Shown here: positions 8,059 to 17,121 of the stretch, piece by piece
How the letters are laid out: each line of letters opens with the position of its first letter
Position numbering within the stretch: the first letter of the stretch is position 1
Source of the DNA: Paenibacillus borealis
GTDB lineage: Bacteria > Bacillota > Bacilli > Paenibacillales > Paenibacillaceae
Length of the DNA stretch: 64,000 nucleotides
Reading direction: 5' to 3'
Assembly (NCBI RefSeq): GCF_000758665.1
Contig: NZ_CP009285.1
Coordinates: 930,001-994,000 of the forward strand
The notes under the pieces: model-generated
Told to the model about the DNA's origin: nothing
The model's database searches: none
Seen by the model: the letters and a program-made list of their open reading frames with translations, nothing else
Position numbers and translations under genes: made by a program

Positions 8059-9018
8059 ATGGCAGTTCCTGCTAAAGCCAAGACTGCAGGCATGATTCCA
8101 CGTAAGAAGGCGGACAGAATTCCCCTATGGAAGCATGTTAAACAAGAATGGAAGCTATATTCGTTTCTAATCATCCCGGTAATCTACTTCATTATTTTCA
8201 AGTATGCGCCGATGCTGGGGAACATTATTGCTTTCCGGAAGTACAGAGGCGGGCCTAATATTCTGGGTACGGAATGGGTCGGGTTCACTTACTTTGAGAT
8301 GTTCATGAAGGATCCGACGTTCTGGAGAGCTTTCTTTAATGATCTTACTTTAAGTGTAAGTTATCTCCTGGTGAAATTCCCGGTTACTTTGTCATTCGCG
8401 CTCCTGCTGAACGAAATACGGAGAATCAAATGGAAGAAATTCGTCCAGACGGTATCTTATCTTCCGCATTTCATCTCTATGGTTATCGTCGCAGGGATGA
8501 TTAAAGAGGTGGTTTCGTTAACAGGCCCCCTGAACAGCGTTCTGACATCCTTTGGACTTGAGAAAATCTCCTTCATCTCCCTGCCGCAGTGGTTTCCGGT
8601 GATCTATGTTACCTCCGGCGTCTGGCAGAGTCTGGGCTGGGGAACGATTCTCTATCTGGCAGCGATGACCGGCATCGATCCATCATTGTATGAGGCAGCG
8701 AAGATTGATGGCGCTAACCGGTTCAAGCTGGCGAAGCATGTGACCATTCCCGGCATTCTGCCGACGATTATGGTGCTCCTGATTCTGGATATCGGCAGTA
8801 TCCTGGGTTCTAATTTCGAGAAAATCCTGCTGCTGTACAATCCGCTCACCTACGAAACCGCTGATGTTATCTCTACCTATGTGTACCGGATGGGGATCAC
8901 CGGAGGGAACTTCAGCTATGCGACAGCGGTAGGCTTGTTCGAAGGGATTATTGGACTGATCCTGGTGACGATTGCCAATACCGTATCCAAAAAAACTACG
9001 AAATCCAGCCTGTGGTAG
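8059..9018 (+). CDS. Sugar ABC transporter permease, LplB type
   Basis: A 319-residue membrane protein with about six transmembrane helices and the binding-protein-dependent permease signature (EAAKIDGANRFKLAKHVTIPGILPT). The N-terminus and the GNIIAFRKYRG motif are typical of the LplB family that imports oligosaccharides in Paenibacillus. The ATG is preceded by GAGGAAGTGATG. It pairs with the second permease 15 bases downstream and the lipoprotein at 9977. No ATPase gene is present, so a shared MsmX-like ATPase encoded elsewhere probably energises the system, as is usual for this family. The neighbouring secreted xylanase suggests xylo- or aldouronate oligosaccharides as substrate, which is inference. 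Confidence 0.93.
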   Translation: MAVPAKAKTAGMIPRKKADRIPLWKHVKQEWKLYSFLIIPVIYFIIFKYAPMLGNIIAFRKYRGGPNILGTEWVGFTYFEMFMKDPTFWRAFFNDLTLSVSYLLVKFPVTLSFALLLNEIRRIKWKKFVQTVSYLPHFISMVIVAGMIKEVVSLTGPLNSVLTSFGLEKISFISLPQWFPVIYVTSGVWQSLGWGTILYLAAMTGIDPSLYEAAKIDGANRFKLAKHVTIPGILPTIMVLLILDIGSILGSNFEKILLLYNPLTYETADVISTYVYRMGITGGNFSYATAVGLFEGIIGLILVTIANTVSKKTTKSSLW

Positions 9019-9033
9019 AAAGGAGCCGAACCC

Positions 9034-9906
9034 GTGAAGCGAACCTCAACCTTTAACTTATTTAACATTTTGAACAGTATATTTATGATTCTGATTGTCA
9101 TCTTCACCTTATATCCATTCGTCTATCTTGTAGCCCAGTCCTTCAGTTCGGAAGCCGCTATCTATGCAGGCAAGGTAACCTTATTCCCGGTGGAGTTTAC
9201 GACCAAGACGTATGAAGTTATCTTGAGCAAACCGGATTTCTTCCATTACTACTGGAACACGATTGTGTATTCCGTAACAGGCACTTTAATCGCCGTGACT
9301 GCAACAGCAGTAATCTCTTATCCGCTATCCAAAGATAAACTGCGGCTCAACAAATTTTTCATTCCGTTTGTCCTGTTCACAATGTATTTCGGAGGCGGAC
9401 TCATCCCGAACTATATTCTGGTGGCTAAGACGTTAGACATGCGGGATACAATCTGGGCGATTGTCATTCCGGGGGCGATCAGCGCCTTCAATGTCATCCT
9501 GATGAAGACGTTTTTTGCCAGCCTGCCTTATGAACTGGAAGAAGCGGGACGGGTGGACGGCCTGGGGGTATTCGGGATTTTCACCAAAATCATCCTGCCG
9601 TTATCGAAGCCGATTCTGGTAACCATCATGCTGTTCGTGATGGTCGGCATGTGGAACAACTGGTTCGGACCGTCACTCTATCTGCAGTCTAAGGAGAAGT
9701 GGCCGGTCGCCCTGTATCTGAAGCAAATCATCGACAATGCGGTCAGTCCGACCGAAATCGGGGCATCCTCCGATCAGACCAGCCAGATAGCGGCAAGCAT
9801 CAAATCGACGGCCATGGTGTTAACCTCACTGCCTATTATCTGCGTATATCCGTTCGTGCAGAAGTATTTCGTACAGGGCATGATGATCGGCGCTGTCAAA
9901 GGATAA
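9034..9906 (+). CDS. Sugar ABC transporter permease, YtcP type
   Basis: A 290-residue permease with about six transmembrane helices and the inner-membrane signature (EEAGRVDGLGVFGIFTKIILPLSKPIL). The terminal VQKYFVQGMMIGAVKG is characteristic of the YtcP/LplC group. It lies 15 bases after the LplB-type gene with AAAGGAG before a GTG start, so translation is probably coupled. It forms the second half of the heterodimeric channel of this uptake system. Confidence 0.93.
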   Translation: MKRTSTFNLFNILNSIFMILIVIFTLYPFVYLVAQSFSSEAAIYAGKVTLFPVEFTTKTYEVILSKPDFFHYYWNTIVYSVTGTLIAVTATAVISYPLSKDKLRLNKFFIPFVLFTMYFGGGLIPNYILVAKTLDMRDTIWAIVIPGAISAFNVILMKTFFASLPYELEEAGRVDGLGVFGIFTKIILPLSKPILVTIMLFVMVGMWNNWFGPSLYLQSKEKWPVALYLKQIIDNAVSPTEIGASSDQTSQIAASIKSTAMVLTSLPIICVYPFVQKYFVQGMMIGAVKG

Positions 9907-9976
9907 ACGGTATAACCGGAGAGGGCAGGGCCCTCTCTGTTATATATAGCTCTATACACAAAAAGGGAGGCAAACA

Positions 9977-11650
9977 ATGAGATTCAGTAAACCACTTGCA
10001 ATGGCATCGCTGGCGTTGATGTTGTCTATGACAGCTTGTTCATCCGGAAATAAAGAGGCTTCGGGCACCAATAATTCCACAGCACCGAATGCTGCTAGTA
10101 CGAATGCACCTGCAACAGCCGGGGCGGAAGATTATACCTTCGGCGAAGATCAGACCTTCCACTCCAATGAACCGGTAACCTACTCCATGATGTACAGCGA
10201 CCATGAGAATTATCCATATAACAAGGACTGGCGGCTGTGGAGTGCGATCCAGGAGAAAACGAATGTGAATTTCGATTTGGCCATTACGGCAAGAACCGAA
10301 TATGAGAACCAGAAATCGCTGCTCGTGAACAGCGGAGACGCTCCTTATATTATTCCTAAGACTTATGATGAATCCGCTTTCGTCGCCACAGGCCAGATTG
10401 TACCTGTAAGCGATTGGGTGCAGTATATGCCGAACTATATGAAGGCTGTGAAGGATTGGGGAATGGAGGAGGACCTGAAGGCTAAGCTGAAGGAGGACGG
10501 TAAATATTACGTGCTTCCAGGCATGTGGGAGATTGCCGGCGGCGGTTATTCCTACATTATCCGCAAGGATGTGTTTGAAGCTGCGGGAGTGGACGTCGAA
10601 GGCCAGCAGGGCAACTGGACCTACGAGGACTTCTATGAAGCGATGAAGAAGGTCAAAGATTTCACAGGCAGCAATTATGTCATCTCTGATCAGTTCAAGG
10701 GAGATTCGGCACTGAACATTGCTGCAGTTCAATACGGCGTTACGGGCGGATGGGGATTATCCAACGGCCTGGTCTTTGACCAGGATAAGCAGCAGTTTGT
10801 TTTTGCCGATGCCTCCGATGACTTCAAGGACTATCTGGGTTACTTCAATAAGCTAGTAAATGAAGGCATTATGGACCCTGAATCATTCACTCAGGAAGAT
10901 GATGCAGCACAAGCGAAGTTCTTCAAGGGCGACACCTATGTAATCAGCGGAATCTACCAGGTTATGGCCGATTTCAAGAGCAAGATGCAGGTGCCGGATA
11001 GTGAGCTCTACATGATTACCCAGCCGGGCGGACCGAAAGGGAAGCTGCAGGTCGAAACCTCCCGTCTCGAGAACGGAATCATGATCAGCCAGAATGCGCT
11101 GGATGATCTGGGCGAAGAGGAGTTCATCAAGATGCTCCGCTTCGTCGACTGGTTCTGGTACTCTAATGAAGGTCAGATGCTCAGCTTATGGGGCGTTGAA
11201 GGGGAGACGTATACCCTGGATGCAGACGGAAATGTAGTGCTGAATCCGGAAATCTACTACAACGGCATCAACGAGGGTGCAGCCAAGCAGCTCAATGTCG
11301 ATTTCGGCTTCGCCGGAGGAATGTTTGCTTACGGCGGCTCTGAGAAGCTGAAGATGTCCAAGATGACCGATGGGGAGAAAGACTTCGTGAGCCGCGTCCA
11401 GTCGACCCGGGATGCACGCAAACTGGCACCGCCGATTATGGCTACTCCGGAGGAGAATGAGCAAATGAAGCTGATCTCGACACCGCTGATGGATTACGTC
11501 AAGACAATGACGCTCAAGTTCGTGACCGGCCAGGAGAAGCTCGACAACTGGAGCCAGTATACGGCTCAGGTTGAAGCCAACGGCAGCACACGGTATACGG
11601 AGATGGCCAATGATATTTTTGCGAAGACCAAGAGTCTGTTAGGCTATTAA
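9977..11650 (+). CDS. Extracellular sugar-binding lipoprotein of ABC transporter, LplA type
   Basis: A 557-residue precursor with the lipobox LSMTAC (Cys21), followed by a flexible Asn/Thr/Ala-rich linker and a large family-1-type solute-binding domain. Features such as YSDHENYPYNKDWRLWSAIQ and the ENGIMISQNALDDL region match the long LplA-like proteins that bind oligosaccharides. AAAGGGAGG precedes the ATG. It is the last gene of the three-gene operon starting at 8059 and delivers substrate to those permeases outside the membrane. The bound sugar is not determined; xylan fragments are the best guess from context. Confidence 0.93.
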   Translation: MRFSKPLAMASLALMLSMTACSSGNKEASGTNNSTAPNAASTNAPATAGAEDYTFGEDQTFHSNEPVTYSMMYSDHENYPYNKDWRLWSAIQEKTNVNFDLAITARTEYENQKSLLVNSGDAPYIIPKTYDESAFVATGQIVPVSDWVQYMPNYMKAVKDWGMEEDLKAKLKEDGKYYVLPGMWEIAGGGYSYIIRKDVFEAAGVDVEGQQGNWTYEDFYEAMKKVKDFTGSNYVISDQFKGDSALNIAAVQYGVTGGWGLSNGLVFDQDKQQFVFADASDDFKDYLGYFNKLVNEGIMDPESFTQEDDAAQAKFFKGDTYVISGIYQVMADFKSKMQVPDSELYMITQPGGPKGKLQVETSRLENGIMISQNALDDLGEEEFIKMLRFVDWFWYSNEGQMLSLWGVEGETYTLDADGNVVLNPEIYYNGINEGAAKQLNVDFGFAGGMFAYGGSEKLKMSKMTDGEKDFVSRVQSTRDARKLAPPIMATPEENEQMKLISTPLMDYVKTMTLKFVTGQEKLDNWSQYTAQVEANGSTRYTEMANDIFAKTKSLLGY

Positions 11651-11670
11651 TGATTAACTCGCTTAAGTAA

Positions 11671-11970
11671 ATAGATTCAGCACGGCAGATCCCCTTCAAG
11701 CAGACTTTCCGCTACAGCGTCATCTTAGGATGCAGTGGCTGGAGAGGGGCTTGGAGGGGATTTCTATGTGTATTCCTAATCGTCAGCCTCCATTCTTATA
11801 TGGAAATAAGAGATAATCTGCTGAACGGTTCTTTCGGGGTAATGAATTCCTTTGGCTTCGCAGATATCTTCGGCATCCTGCTTAAAGACGGGCAGGCTTC
11901 GTTTAACGGCAGCTTCCAGCTCATGAAATTCGGCTTTGGCAAAATAGAATTTCTACCTTATACATCGTGA
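11671..11970 (+). pseudogene. Possible decayed membrane-protein coding remnant
   Basis: This stretch has no credible start but is open for 99 codons with codon choice like the real genes around it. The translation includes a hydrophobic run (FLCVFLIVSLHSYMEI) and then NLLNGSFGVMNSFGFADIFG and NGSFQLMKFGFG, which read like the middle of a membrane protein that has lost both ends. I do not recognise the family. It ends about 45 bases before the dispersed repeat at 12015. It could be a chance open frame; confidence is low. Confidence 0.25.
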
Positions 11971-12014
11971 AAGAAAAACAGATCCAGGAGTGAATCTGAA
12001 GGATAGTTAATATA

Positions 12015-12195
12015 AAATCCTGCACCAAATACAACATTTTCCTCAATAAATGGGCCGTAATCGACAATTGTTGTACAGAATGCAGCATTTCTCCTTCAGC
12101 TGGCGGCACATCGCGAGAATTCTTGTATTTTCTACAACAATTCCTCCAAATACCCGGGTATCTATGAATCGAAGTTGTACTAAGTACAACATTAA
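12015..12195 (+). repeat. Dispersed ~180-bp intergenic repeat, copy A
   Basis: This copy runs from AATCCTGCACC to GTACAACATTAAT. It aligns along its whole length with 26772-26953 (same strand) and 22399-22580 (opposite strand). Shared blocks include TGTACAGAATGCAGCATTTC and GAATTCTTGTATTTTCTACA, the former slightly diverged in copy C. Conserved inverted repeats built on TTGTA/TACAA predict three consecutive stem-loops, the last being GTTGTACTAAGTACAAC. No plausible protein is encoded. The remainder of the gap 12196-12396 shows nothing I can support beyond the ribosome binding site of the next gene. Confidence 0.85.
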
Positions 12196-12396
12196 TATTT
12201 ACTGAGGGTGAAACTGTGAAATTTACTCTGCTGCTTGGCGGGGGAACGTGCTATTCAGCTTTCTCCAGTATATTGGCGAACCTGAAGTTCACCTTAACCC
12301 CATCTTCATCTGTTATTCAGGTTCGGTGTTTATACTACTTTTATAAATCAAGGCATGTGCGGATGGGGAACGGACGCTGCCATAGAGGAGGTTCAC

Positions 12397-13989
12397 ATGG
12401 TAAAAGGAATCCAGCGAATTTTATACGTCCTGCTTGCCTTTTTCATAGGGCTGTTTATTGCTTCCTCCTTCTTTATCAGGGCGAAGTATAACTATGCAAT
12501 CTATGGCGATACAACAGTGCTGGAGAAACAAAATGTCTTGCTGTTTATCCTGCTGATCGCAGCCGTTCTGGGACTGAGCTATGTGCTGTACAGGCTCTGC
12601 CTGAAGCTTAATAAATACAGCAGGAGAATAGTCATTCCCGCGGTCTTGTTATTTTCTGCCGCTATTCAACTCGTGATCATCTTCCTGTTCACCCGCATGC
12701 CAACGGATGATTCGCAGACGGTGCTGTCGCTGGCCTGGGATATGCTGTACAACAAGGATTATTCATCCTTCCAGCCGGGCGGATATCTGTATATGTTCCC
12801 GTTCAATTTCTCAATCGTTCTGTATCTGAAGACGCTGCTGTTCCTGTTCCCGGACAATTATCTGGTGATCAAAAGCTTCAATATCCTGTTCTCGCTGGTC
12901 ACCACGCTAATGATCTACCTGCTCTACAAAGAGCTGAATACCAAGTCCAAATCGAACGACTATGGTGTCCTGGTATTTGCCGCGACCTATATTCCGTCTT
13001 TGTTTATGAGCAACTTTATCTATAATGATGTGATTGCCACAGCTCTGCTGACCAGCGCTTTGTACTTTGCCGTTACGTTCATCCGCAGAAGATCCATGAA
13101 GGATATCGTGTTCGCGGCCATCCTGCTGGCCATCGGCAACTATTTCCGGAGCACAGGCATGATCTTCCTGATTGCGATCGTATTTTGCCTGTTACTTAAC
13201 CTGCGTCACCTTGGGCTTAAAAAAGCCATCGCATCCATAGGCATAACGCTGCTGGTGTTTAACATTCCGGGCTGGACGCAGAACGCTGCGCTCCAGGCAA
13301 CAGGTATCGTGGACGAATCCCCGTCCAGCAATTCCGCACCGGTCTATATGTGGCTGAATATGGGAATCAATCTGGAGACGCTCGGCTTCTGGGATAACCG
13401 GGAGAGCTATACTATTTATCAGCAGGAGGCCGGCTACAATAAAGCGGAGAGCGTGGAGCTGTTCAAAGCGTCCATCAGCAATAAGCTCTCGGAGGCTACT
13501 TTAGGGGAGCTTGCCGGAATGTATTATAAAAAGCTGGTCTGGATCTGGACCGAAGGAACGTATCAGGTTGAGCGGTACGGTATAGGGAATGATGGAACCT
13601 CTATAGGCGGCGGGGGGCGAAACGGCTTTGTGATGGACCGGTATATCTATTCCACCTCTGCATCAGAGCTGCTTAAGGGAGATTCGAATTACCGGAGCGG
13701 GCTGCAATGGGTGGTGTATGTGCAGAATTTCCTGATGTATGGATTCATTCTTTTCCGGCTGGTCAGCGGGATACGGGCCAAGCGGTTTGCGGAAACCTCA
13801 TTGGTTCTGGTGATTCTGGGCTTCATCGGCTTCTATCTGCTCTGGGAGATCAAGGCCCGGTACATTTATCCGGTATATCCGCTGCTGATCGTCTTATCCT
13901 ACTTGGGCTTTAAAGATGTCTATGAACTTCTGACCACGAAAAGGGGGACTGGGCATGCGGTTCAACAAGCGGCACAAGAGTCGGACTAA
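12397..13989 (+). CDS. Integral-membrane glycosyltransferase, GT39/ArnT-like
   Basis: A 530-residue polytopic membrane protein with about 11-12 hydrophobic segments. The first extracytoplasmic loop carries the acidic motif MPTDDSQT, typical of the catalytic Asp region of GT-C polyprenyl-phosphate sugar transferases (PMT/ArnT/GT39 group). The late loop NGFVMDRYIYSTSASELLKGDSNYRSGLQW and the closing WEIKARYIYPVYPLLIVLSYLG are typical of Bacillota members. I chose the ATG at 12397, which has AGAGGAGG six bases upstream; the frame extends 14 codons further without a site. It probably moves a sugar from a lipid carrier to an acceptor outside the membrane. It overlaps the small lipoprotein gene that follows, which suggests a functional pair. 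Confidence 0.82.
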   Translation: MVKGIQRILYVLLAFFIGLFIASSFFIRAKYNYAIYGDTTVLEKQNVLLFILLIAAVLGLSYVLYRLCLKLNKYSRRIVIPAVLLFSAAIQLVIIFLFTRMPTDDSQTVLSLAWDMLYNKDYSSFQPGGYLYMFPFNFSIVLYLKTLLFLFPDNYLVIKSFNILFSLVTTLMIYLLYKELNTKSKSNDYGVLVFAATYIPSLFMSNFIYNDVIATALLTSALYFAVTFIRRRSMKDIVFAAILLAIGNYFRSTGMIFLIAIVFCLLLNLRHLGLKKAIASIGITLLVFNIPGWTQNAALQATGIVDESPSSNSAPVYMWLNMGINLETLGFWDNRESYTIYQQEAGYNKAESVELFKASISNKLSEATLGELAGMYYKKLVWIWTEGTYQVERYGIGNDGTSIGGGGRNGFVMDRYIYSTSASELLKGDSNYRSGLQWVVYVQNFLMYGFILFRLVSGIRAKRFAETSLVLVILGFIGFYLLWEIKARYIYPVYPLLIVLSYLGFKDVYELLTTKRGTGHAVQQAAQESD

Positions 13990-14227
13990 GAAATCCCGCA
14001 TCACCTTAATCATTACTGTGCTTAGCTGTTCGCTGGTGCTCACCTCATGCGAGGCGATTACTGCCCAGAAGATTTCAAGTGACGATTTCAACTCCAGATC
14101 GGGCGGGTTCCCCGGCATGAACGGCGGCACGAATTTCAATGGCGGCGGCCGGGGGATGGATCGGGGAGGAACGCGCAGAGGCGGCAGTCAGGGGACGGAT
14201 GGGGGAGCGGGCAGCAGCCAGCAATGA
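13955..14227 (+). CDS. Small glycine-rich lipoprotein
   Basis: A 90-residue protein with a basic N-terminus, a hydrophobic segment and the lipobox LVLTSC (Cys32). The mature part is short and unusually Gly/Arg/Asn-rich (repeats of GGRGMDRGG type), so it is probably an unstructured surface peptide. The gene overlaps the end of the GT39-like gene by 35 bases in another frame, with AAAGGGGG upstream of the ATG, which implies coupled translation. I do not recognise the family. Given the partner gene it might be an acceptor or accessory for the glycosyltransferase, which is inference. Confidence 0.68.
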   Translation: MRFNKRHKSRTKKSRITLIITVLSCSLVLTSCEAITAQKISSDDFNSRSGGFPGMNGGTNFNGGGRGMDRGGTRRGGSQGTDGGAGSSQQ

Positions 14228-14247
14228 TCCGGGCCGGGTAGTGGAGG

Positions 14248-14775
14248 TTATGCCAGCGTAGCGGGGAAATGCTTTTTCCACTTTCGGATTTTCCCCCGGA
14301 AGGATTTGAACGGAGCGGCTGAATTGATATGAATCCACCGGGCCATGGGCCAGTTGTCCTTGGTTCCGGTCCATTTACGTGAGCCCTGGATGAACAGCTC
14401 TTCTTCCGTTAATGTGCCGACCCATTCCAGCCACTGCTGCTCCGATTGCCGGAATAAGCTGCGTAGCTCAGTCAGTGAATACTCAGAATATGTGCTGTAA
14501 AAGGACTGATACAATCCGCCCAGCTCATTCCACTTATAATCCTGGGCGGGCATGAGGAAGGCTCTTCCTTCCAGCTCATTCTGATCCCAGCTCCTCACCA
14601 GCTCCAGCCATCCCAGCTGATAGGCGATGATCTCAGCCGGGGTTTTATCCGCTTCGGGAATCCGCGTGTCCTTGTATGTATTGTCAATGCCGTCAAACTC
14701 GGCGTCCAAGAGCAGGTAGAGGGTATGGATCGTTTCCAGCAGCTCCTGTTTGGACGAATATTCATAGCTTGCCAT
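14248..14775 (-). CDS. ClbS/DfsB family four-helix-bundle protein
   Basis: A 175-residue soluble protein of the ClbS/DfsB (DUF1706, DinB-like) family, recognised from SSKQELLETIHTLYLLL, ETPAEI-like KTPAEIIAYQLGWLELV and the late KWTGTKDNWPMARWIHINSAAPFKSFRGKIRKW. The prototype ClbS protects DNA from colibactin, but most homologues in Bacillota have no assigned function. I chose the ATG at 14775, eight bases after AAAGGAG, instead of the GTG at 14784 that overlaps the ribosome binding site. It is a single gene, convergent with the lipoprotein before it and followed upstream by the histidine phosphatase on the same strand. Confidence 0.85.
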   Translation of the reverse strand: MASYEYSSKQELLETIHTLYLLLDAEFDGIDNTYKDTRIPEADKTPAEIIAYQLGWLELVRSWDQNELEGRAFLMPAQDYKWNELGGLYQSFYSTYSEYSLTELRSLFRQSEQQWLEWVGTLTEEELFIQGSRKWTGTKDNWPMARWIHINSAAPFKSFRGKIRKWKKHFPATLA

Positions 14776-14842
14776 AGCGCTCACTCCTTTGATTCTGTTA
14801 TACCATAGAGCTGTGACAACAGTCTGTCCAGTTTAAACAGAG

Positions 14843-15403
14843 TCAGCTCCTGTTCCAAATCCGCTGCACGCCGGTGAGTGTATCTCCATTGAAGCTTAGC
14901 TTGTAGATATCGGGCATATCCAGCTGCTTCCAAAAGCCATAATCATAACGCTTATCCAGCGCATTCATGATTAGGACCATAATATTACCGTGAGTCCCGA
15001 TGACGGCGTTACTGCCTTTGTAATGCTGCAATACTCTGTGGAGGGCCCGAACTCCTCTACTCTGGGCAACCAGATTAGATTCTCCGCCTTCCCAGGCAAA
15101 AGAGGGATTCTCCCAGACCTTCGTAATGGCCTGCCCGAAGTTGCTGACGGGTCCGCTGGACAATAATCTTTCTCTGAAATCCTCTTCTAGTACAAGTTCA
15201 AGGCCCAGAGGTCCGGCCAGTCCTTCAATAGTCTGTATCGCCCGTTTGTAGGGACTGGAAAGCAGGACATGAATATTTTCATGGATGAGCAGCTCCGTGA
15301 TCTTCTGCGCGTCTGCCTGTCCACGTTCAGGTAGAGGTCTGTTTAATTCATCAGCAGAATAAGCAGAGTGCGCATGCCTTACGAAATACAGATTTGTAAC
15401 CAT
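14843..15403 (-). CDS. Histidine phosphatase family protein (phosphoglycerate-mutase fold)
   Basis: A 186-residue cytoplasmic protein with the catalytic RHAHS motif at residues 9-13 (Arg-His nucleophile), SSPYKRAIQT, and the second catalytic His in IGTHGNIM. This matches the small histidine phosphatases of Bacillota, of unknown substrate. A GAGGTGATGA ribosome binding site precedes the ATG. It is divergent from the AraC-GyrI regulator at 15470, with 66 bases between. No operon partner tells its role. Confidence 0.9.
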   Translation of the reverse strand: MVTNLYFVRHAHSAYSADELNRPLPERGQADAQKITELLIHENIHVLLSSPYKRAIQTIEGLAGPLGLELVLEEDFRERLLSSGPVSNFGQAITKVWENPSFAWEGGESNLVAQSRGVRALHRVLQHYKGSNAVIGTHGNIMVLIMNALDKRYDYGFWKQLDMPDIYKLSFNGDTLTGVQRIWNRS

Positions 15404-15469
15404 TAATCATCACCTCATCTGCTAATATTTGTAATGTATTGTAGCATGAATGGGGCGGGGAATTCAGCG

Positions 15470-16387
15470 ATGAATGATGAATATATAGAACGGATCAGTA
15501 AGGTCATTGCTTACATAGAGGAACATAGCAGTCAACCGCTTAAGCTGGATACACTGGCAGAGGTATCGCATTTCTCCAAATATCATTTCAGCAGAATATT
15601 CACAGCTGTAGTTGGCGTGACTCCCATGGCATTTGTAACCAGGAAGCGTATACAGCACTCACTGGTGCTGCTGGCCGAAACGCATCAGACCATTCTGGAG
15701 ATCGCGGGTCAATGCGGTTTCGAATCGGTATCGGTCTTTAATGCCCATTTCAAACGGTATTATGACTGTACACCGGGCAGCTTCAGGAACGGTAACCGGA
15801 AAAAGAGCAATTTCGCATCAGCCCTCAGCAATATGCAAGCAGAATCAGCTTCCGTGGCAGATTACAATAGAGCAGGAAGTAATCCGCTGTTAAGGAGGGC
15901 ATGGGATAGTATGGTTGAAATCAGGCAGATCCCGGATGTTGAAGTCGCCTATGTAAGGCATATTGGCAGCTATTTGCATACGTATACCGCATGGGACAAG
16001 CTAAGCCGCTGGGCAGATCAGCAGGGGCTTCATGCAGGGAATCAGCAGTTTATCGGAATATCGTTGGATGACGGGGATCTCGTAGAGGAGTCTGCGTGCC
16101 GGTATGATGCCTGTATTACATTACCCGTAGGTTTGGAGCGGGAGACGCACCGGCCGCAGGTAGAATTCAAGACATTATCCGGCGGGATGTATGCGGTGTA
16201 TTCTTACTATGATACGGTAGACAAATTTGTCCTCGCGTATGAGAGTATGTTCAGCGTATGGTTACCCCGCAGCGGGTACGAAGCGGACGACAGGCCGTGT
16301 CTTGAATTCTGTCTGAATGATCCTGCGCAGGACCCGGAGGGCAAATGCAAGGTTGATTTGTACATCCCCATTAAGCAACGAATATAA
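15470..16387 (+). CDS. AraC-family regulator with C-terminal GyrI-like effector domain
   Basis: A 305-residue regulator with the opposite domain order to most AraC proteins. The DNA-binding domain is N-terminal (LKLDTLAEVSHFSKYHFSRIF, then ILEIAGQCGFESVSVFNAHFKRYY and TPGSFR, residues about 8-110). A GyrI-like small-molecule binding domain follows from about 140 (VEIRQIPDVEVAYVRHIGSY, ending CKVDLYIPI). This layout is that of B. subtilis YdeE and of SoxS/Rob-type drug or stress regulators. I chose the ATG at 15470 because GGGGCGGGG lies nine bases upstream; the frame extends 12 codons further. The GNAT gene 25 bases downstream may be cotranscribed. Confidence 0.9.
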   Translation: MNDEYIERISKVIAYIEEHSSQPLKLDTLAEVSHFSKYHFSRIFTAVVGVTPMAFVTRKRIQHSLVLLAETHQTILEIAGQCGFESVSVFNAHFKRYYDCTPGSFRNGNRKKSNFASALSNMQAESASVADYNRAGSNPLLRRAWDSMVEIRQIPDVEVAYVRHIGSYLHTYTAWDKLSRWADQQGLHAGNQQFIGISLDDGDLVEESACRYDACITLPVGLERETHRPQVEFKTLSGGMYAVYSYYDTVDKFVLAYESMFSVWLPRSGYEADDRPCLEFCLNDPAQDPEGKCKVDLYIPIKQRI

Positions 16388-16412
16388 GGTTTCCTGGAAT
16401 GGAGTGGCTGGA

Positions 16413-16985
16413 ATGAATTTGAATGTTGTGTTTGACCAGTTTCCTGTACTGAGATCAGATGAACTTGTATTGAACAGAATTGAGGAGACTCATCTGGACG
16501 AGCTGTTTGACATTTACAGCAATGATAGAGTCTTTGAATACTGCGGGATCATCCCCAAACATAACAAGGCTACAGTCAGTAATATGATAGGCCATTTTGA
16601 ACGGGACTACGCCAAAAGATCAAGGATCAAGTGGGGCATTTTTACCAGTGGTGAAGAGGGGCGTCTGCTTGGAATTATTGAAGCCTGTGACTTCAATCAG
16701 AAGGTGAATATGGTGACGATCGGCTACTTCCTGGCGGAAGCCCATTGGGGGAGGGGCATTGCCTCAAGGGCAGTTGAAATACTTACGGAGTTCCTGTTTG
16801 GGCAGGTGAATGTGAACAGAGTTCAGGCCGAAGTGATGCTGATGAATGAACCGTCCAAGAAGGTGCTGCTGAAGAACGGCTTCATCAAGGAGGGGATGCT
16901 GCGGCAAGCCGCCTTATGGTCAGGCAAAGGAATTGTCGATCTGGAGATTTACAGTATGCTAAGGGAAGATTATATTCAAGTTTGA
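16413..16985 (+). CDS. GNAT family N-acetyltransferase (RimJ/RimL type)
   Basis: A 190-residue acetyltransferase with the GNAT fold: LRSDELVLNRIEETHLDELFDIYS at the start, the acetyl-CoA binding stretch YFLAEAHWGRGIASRAVEIL, and NRVQAEVMLMNEPSKKVLLKNGFIKEG. The substrate is unknown; RimJ/RimL relatives modify protein N-termini or small molecules. I chose the ATG at 16413, preceded by GGAGTGGCTGGA, over an upstream in-frame start that would overlap the AraC-GyrI gene. It ends about 140 bases from the convergent ABC exporter operon. Confidence 0.9.
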   Translation: MNLNVVFDQFPVLRSDELVLNRIEETHLDELFDIYSNDRVFEYCGIIPKHNKATVSNMIGHFERDYAKRSRIKWGIFTSGEEGRLLGIIEACDFNQKVNMVTIGYFLAEAHWGRGIASRAVEILTEFLFGQVNVNRVQAEVMLMNEPSKKVLLKNGFIKEGMLRQAALWSGKGIVDLEIYSMLREDYIQV

Positions 16986-16993
16986 AAATAAGA

Positions 16994-17030
16994 TAAAAAA
17001 AAGCTCAGGCCCGTTAATAGGCTTGAGCTT
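16994..17030 (-). terminator. Rho-independent terminator of the ABC exporter operon
   Basis: Read on the minus strand, AAGCTCAAGCC and GGCCTGAGCTT form a stem with one mismatch and an eight-base loop, followed by seven T. It lies about 90 bases beyond the stop of the minus-strand exporter gene. On the plus strand it may also end the GNAT transcript, but there is no T run on that side. Confidence 0.85.
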
Positions 17031-17121
17031 ATTGGTGCTGTAAGAACTAATAATCTGTCTGGGGTCCCCGCAAAGTACCTGAGTTATCTTCGAAGCTGGA
17101 GCCTCACTTTGTGGGTTTGGC

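Noticed and set aside
12216..12491. Small plus-strand frame overlapping the start of the GT39-like gene
   Set aside because: It has GGGTGA-like upstream sequence but overlaps the well-supported glycosyltransferase start in another frame, and the translation shows no recognisable features.
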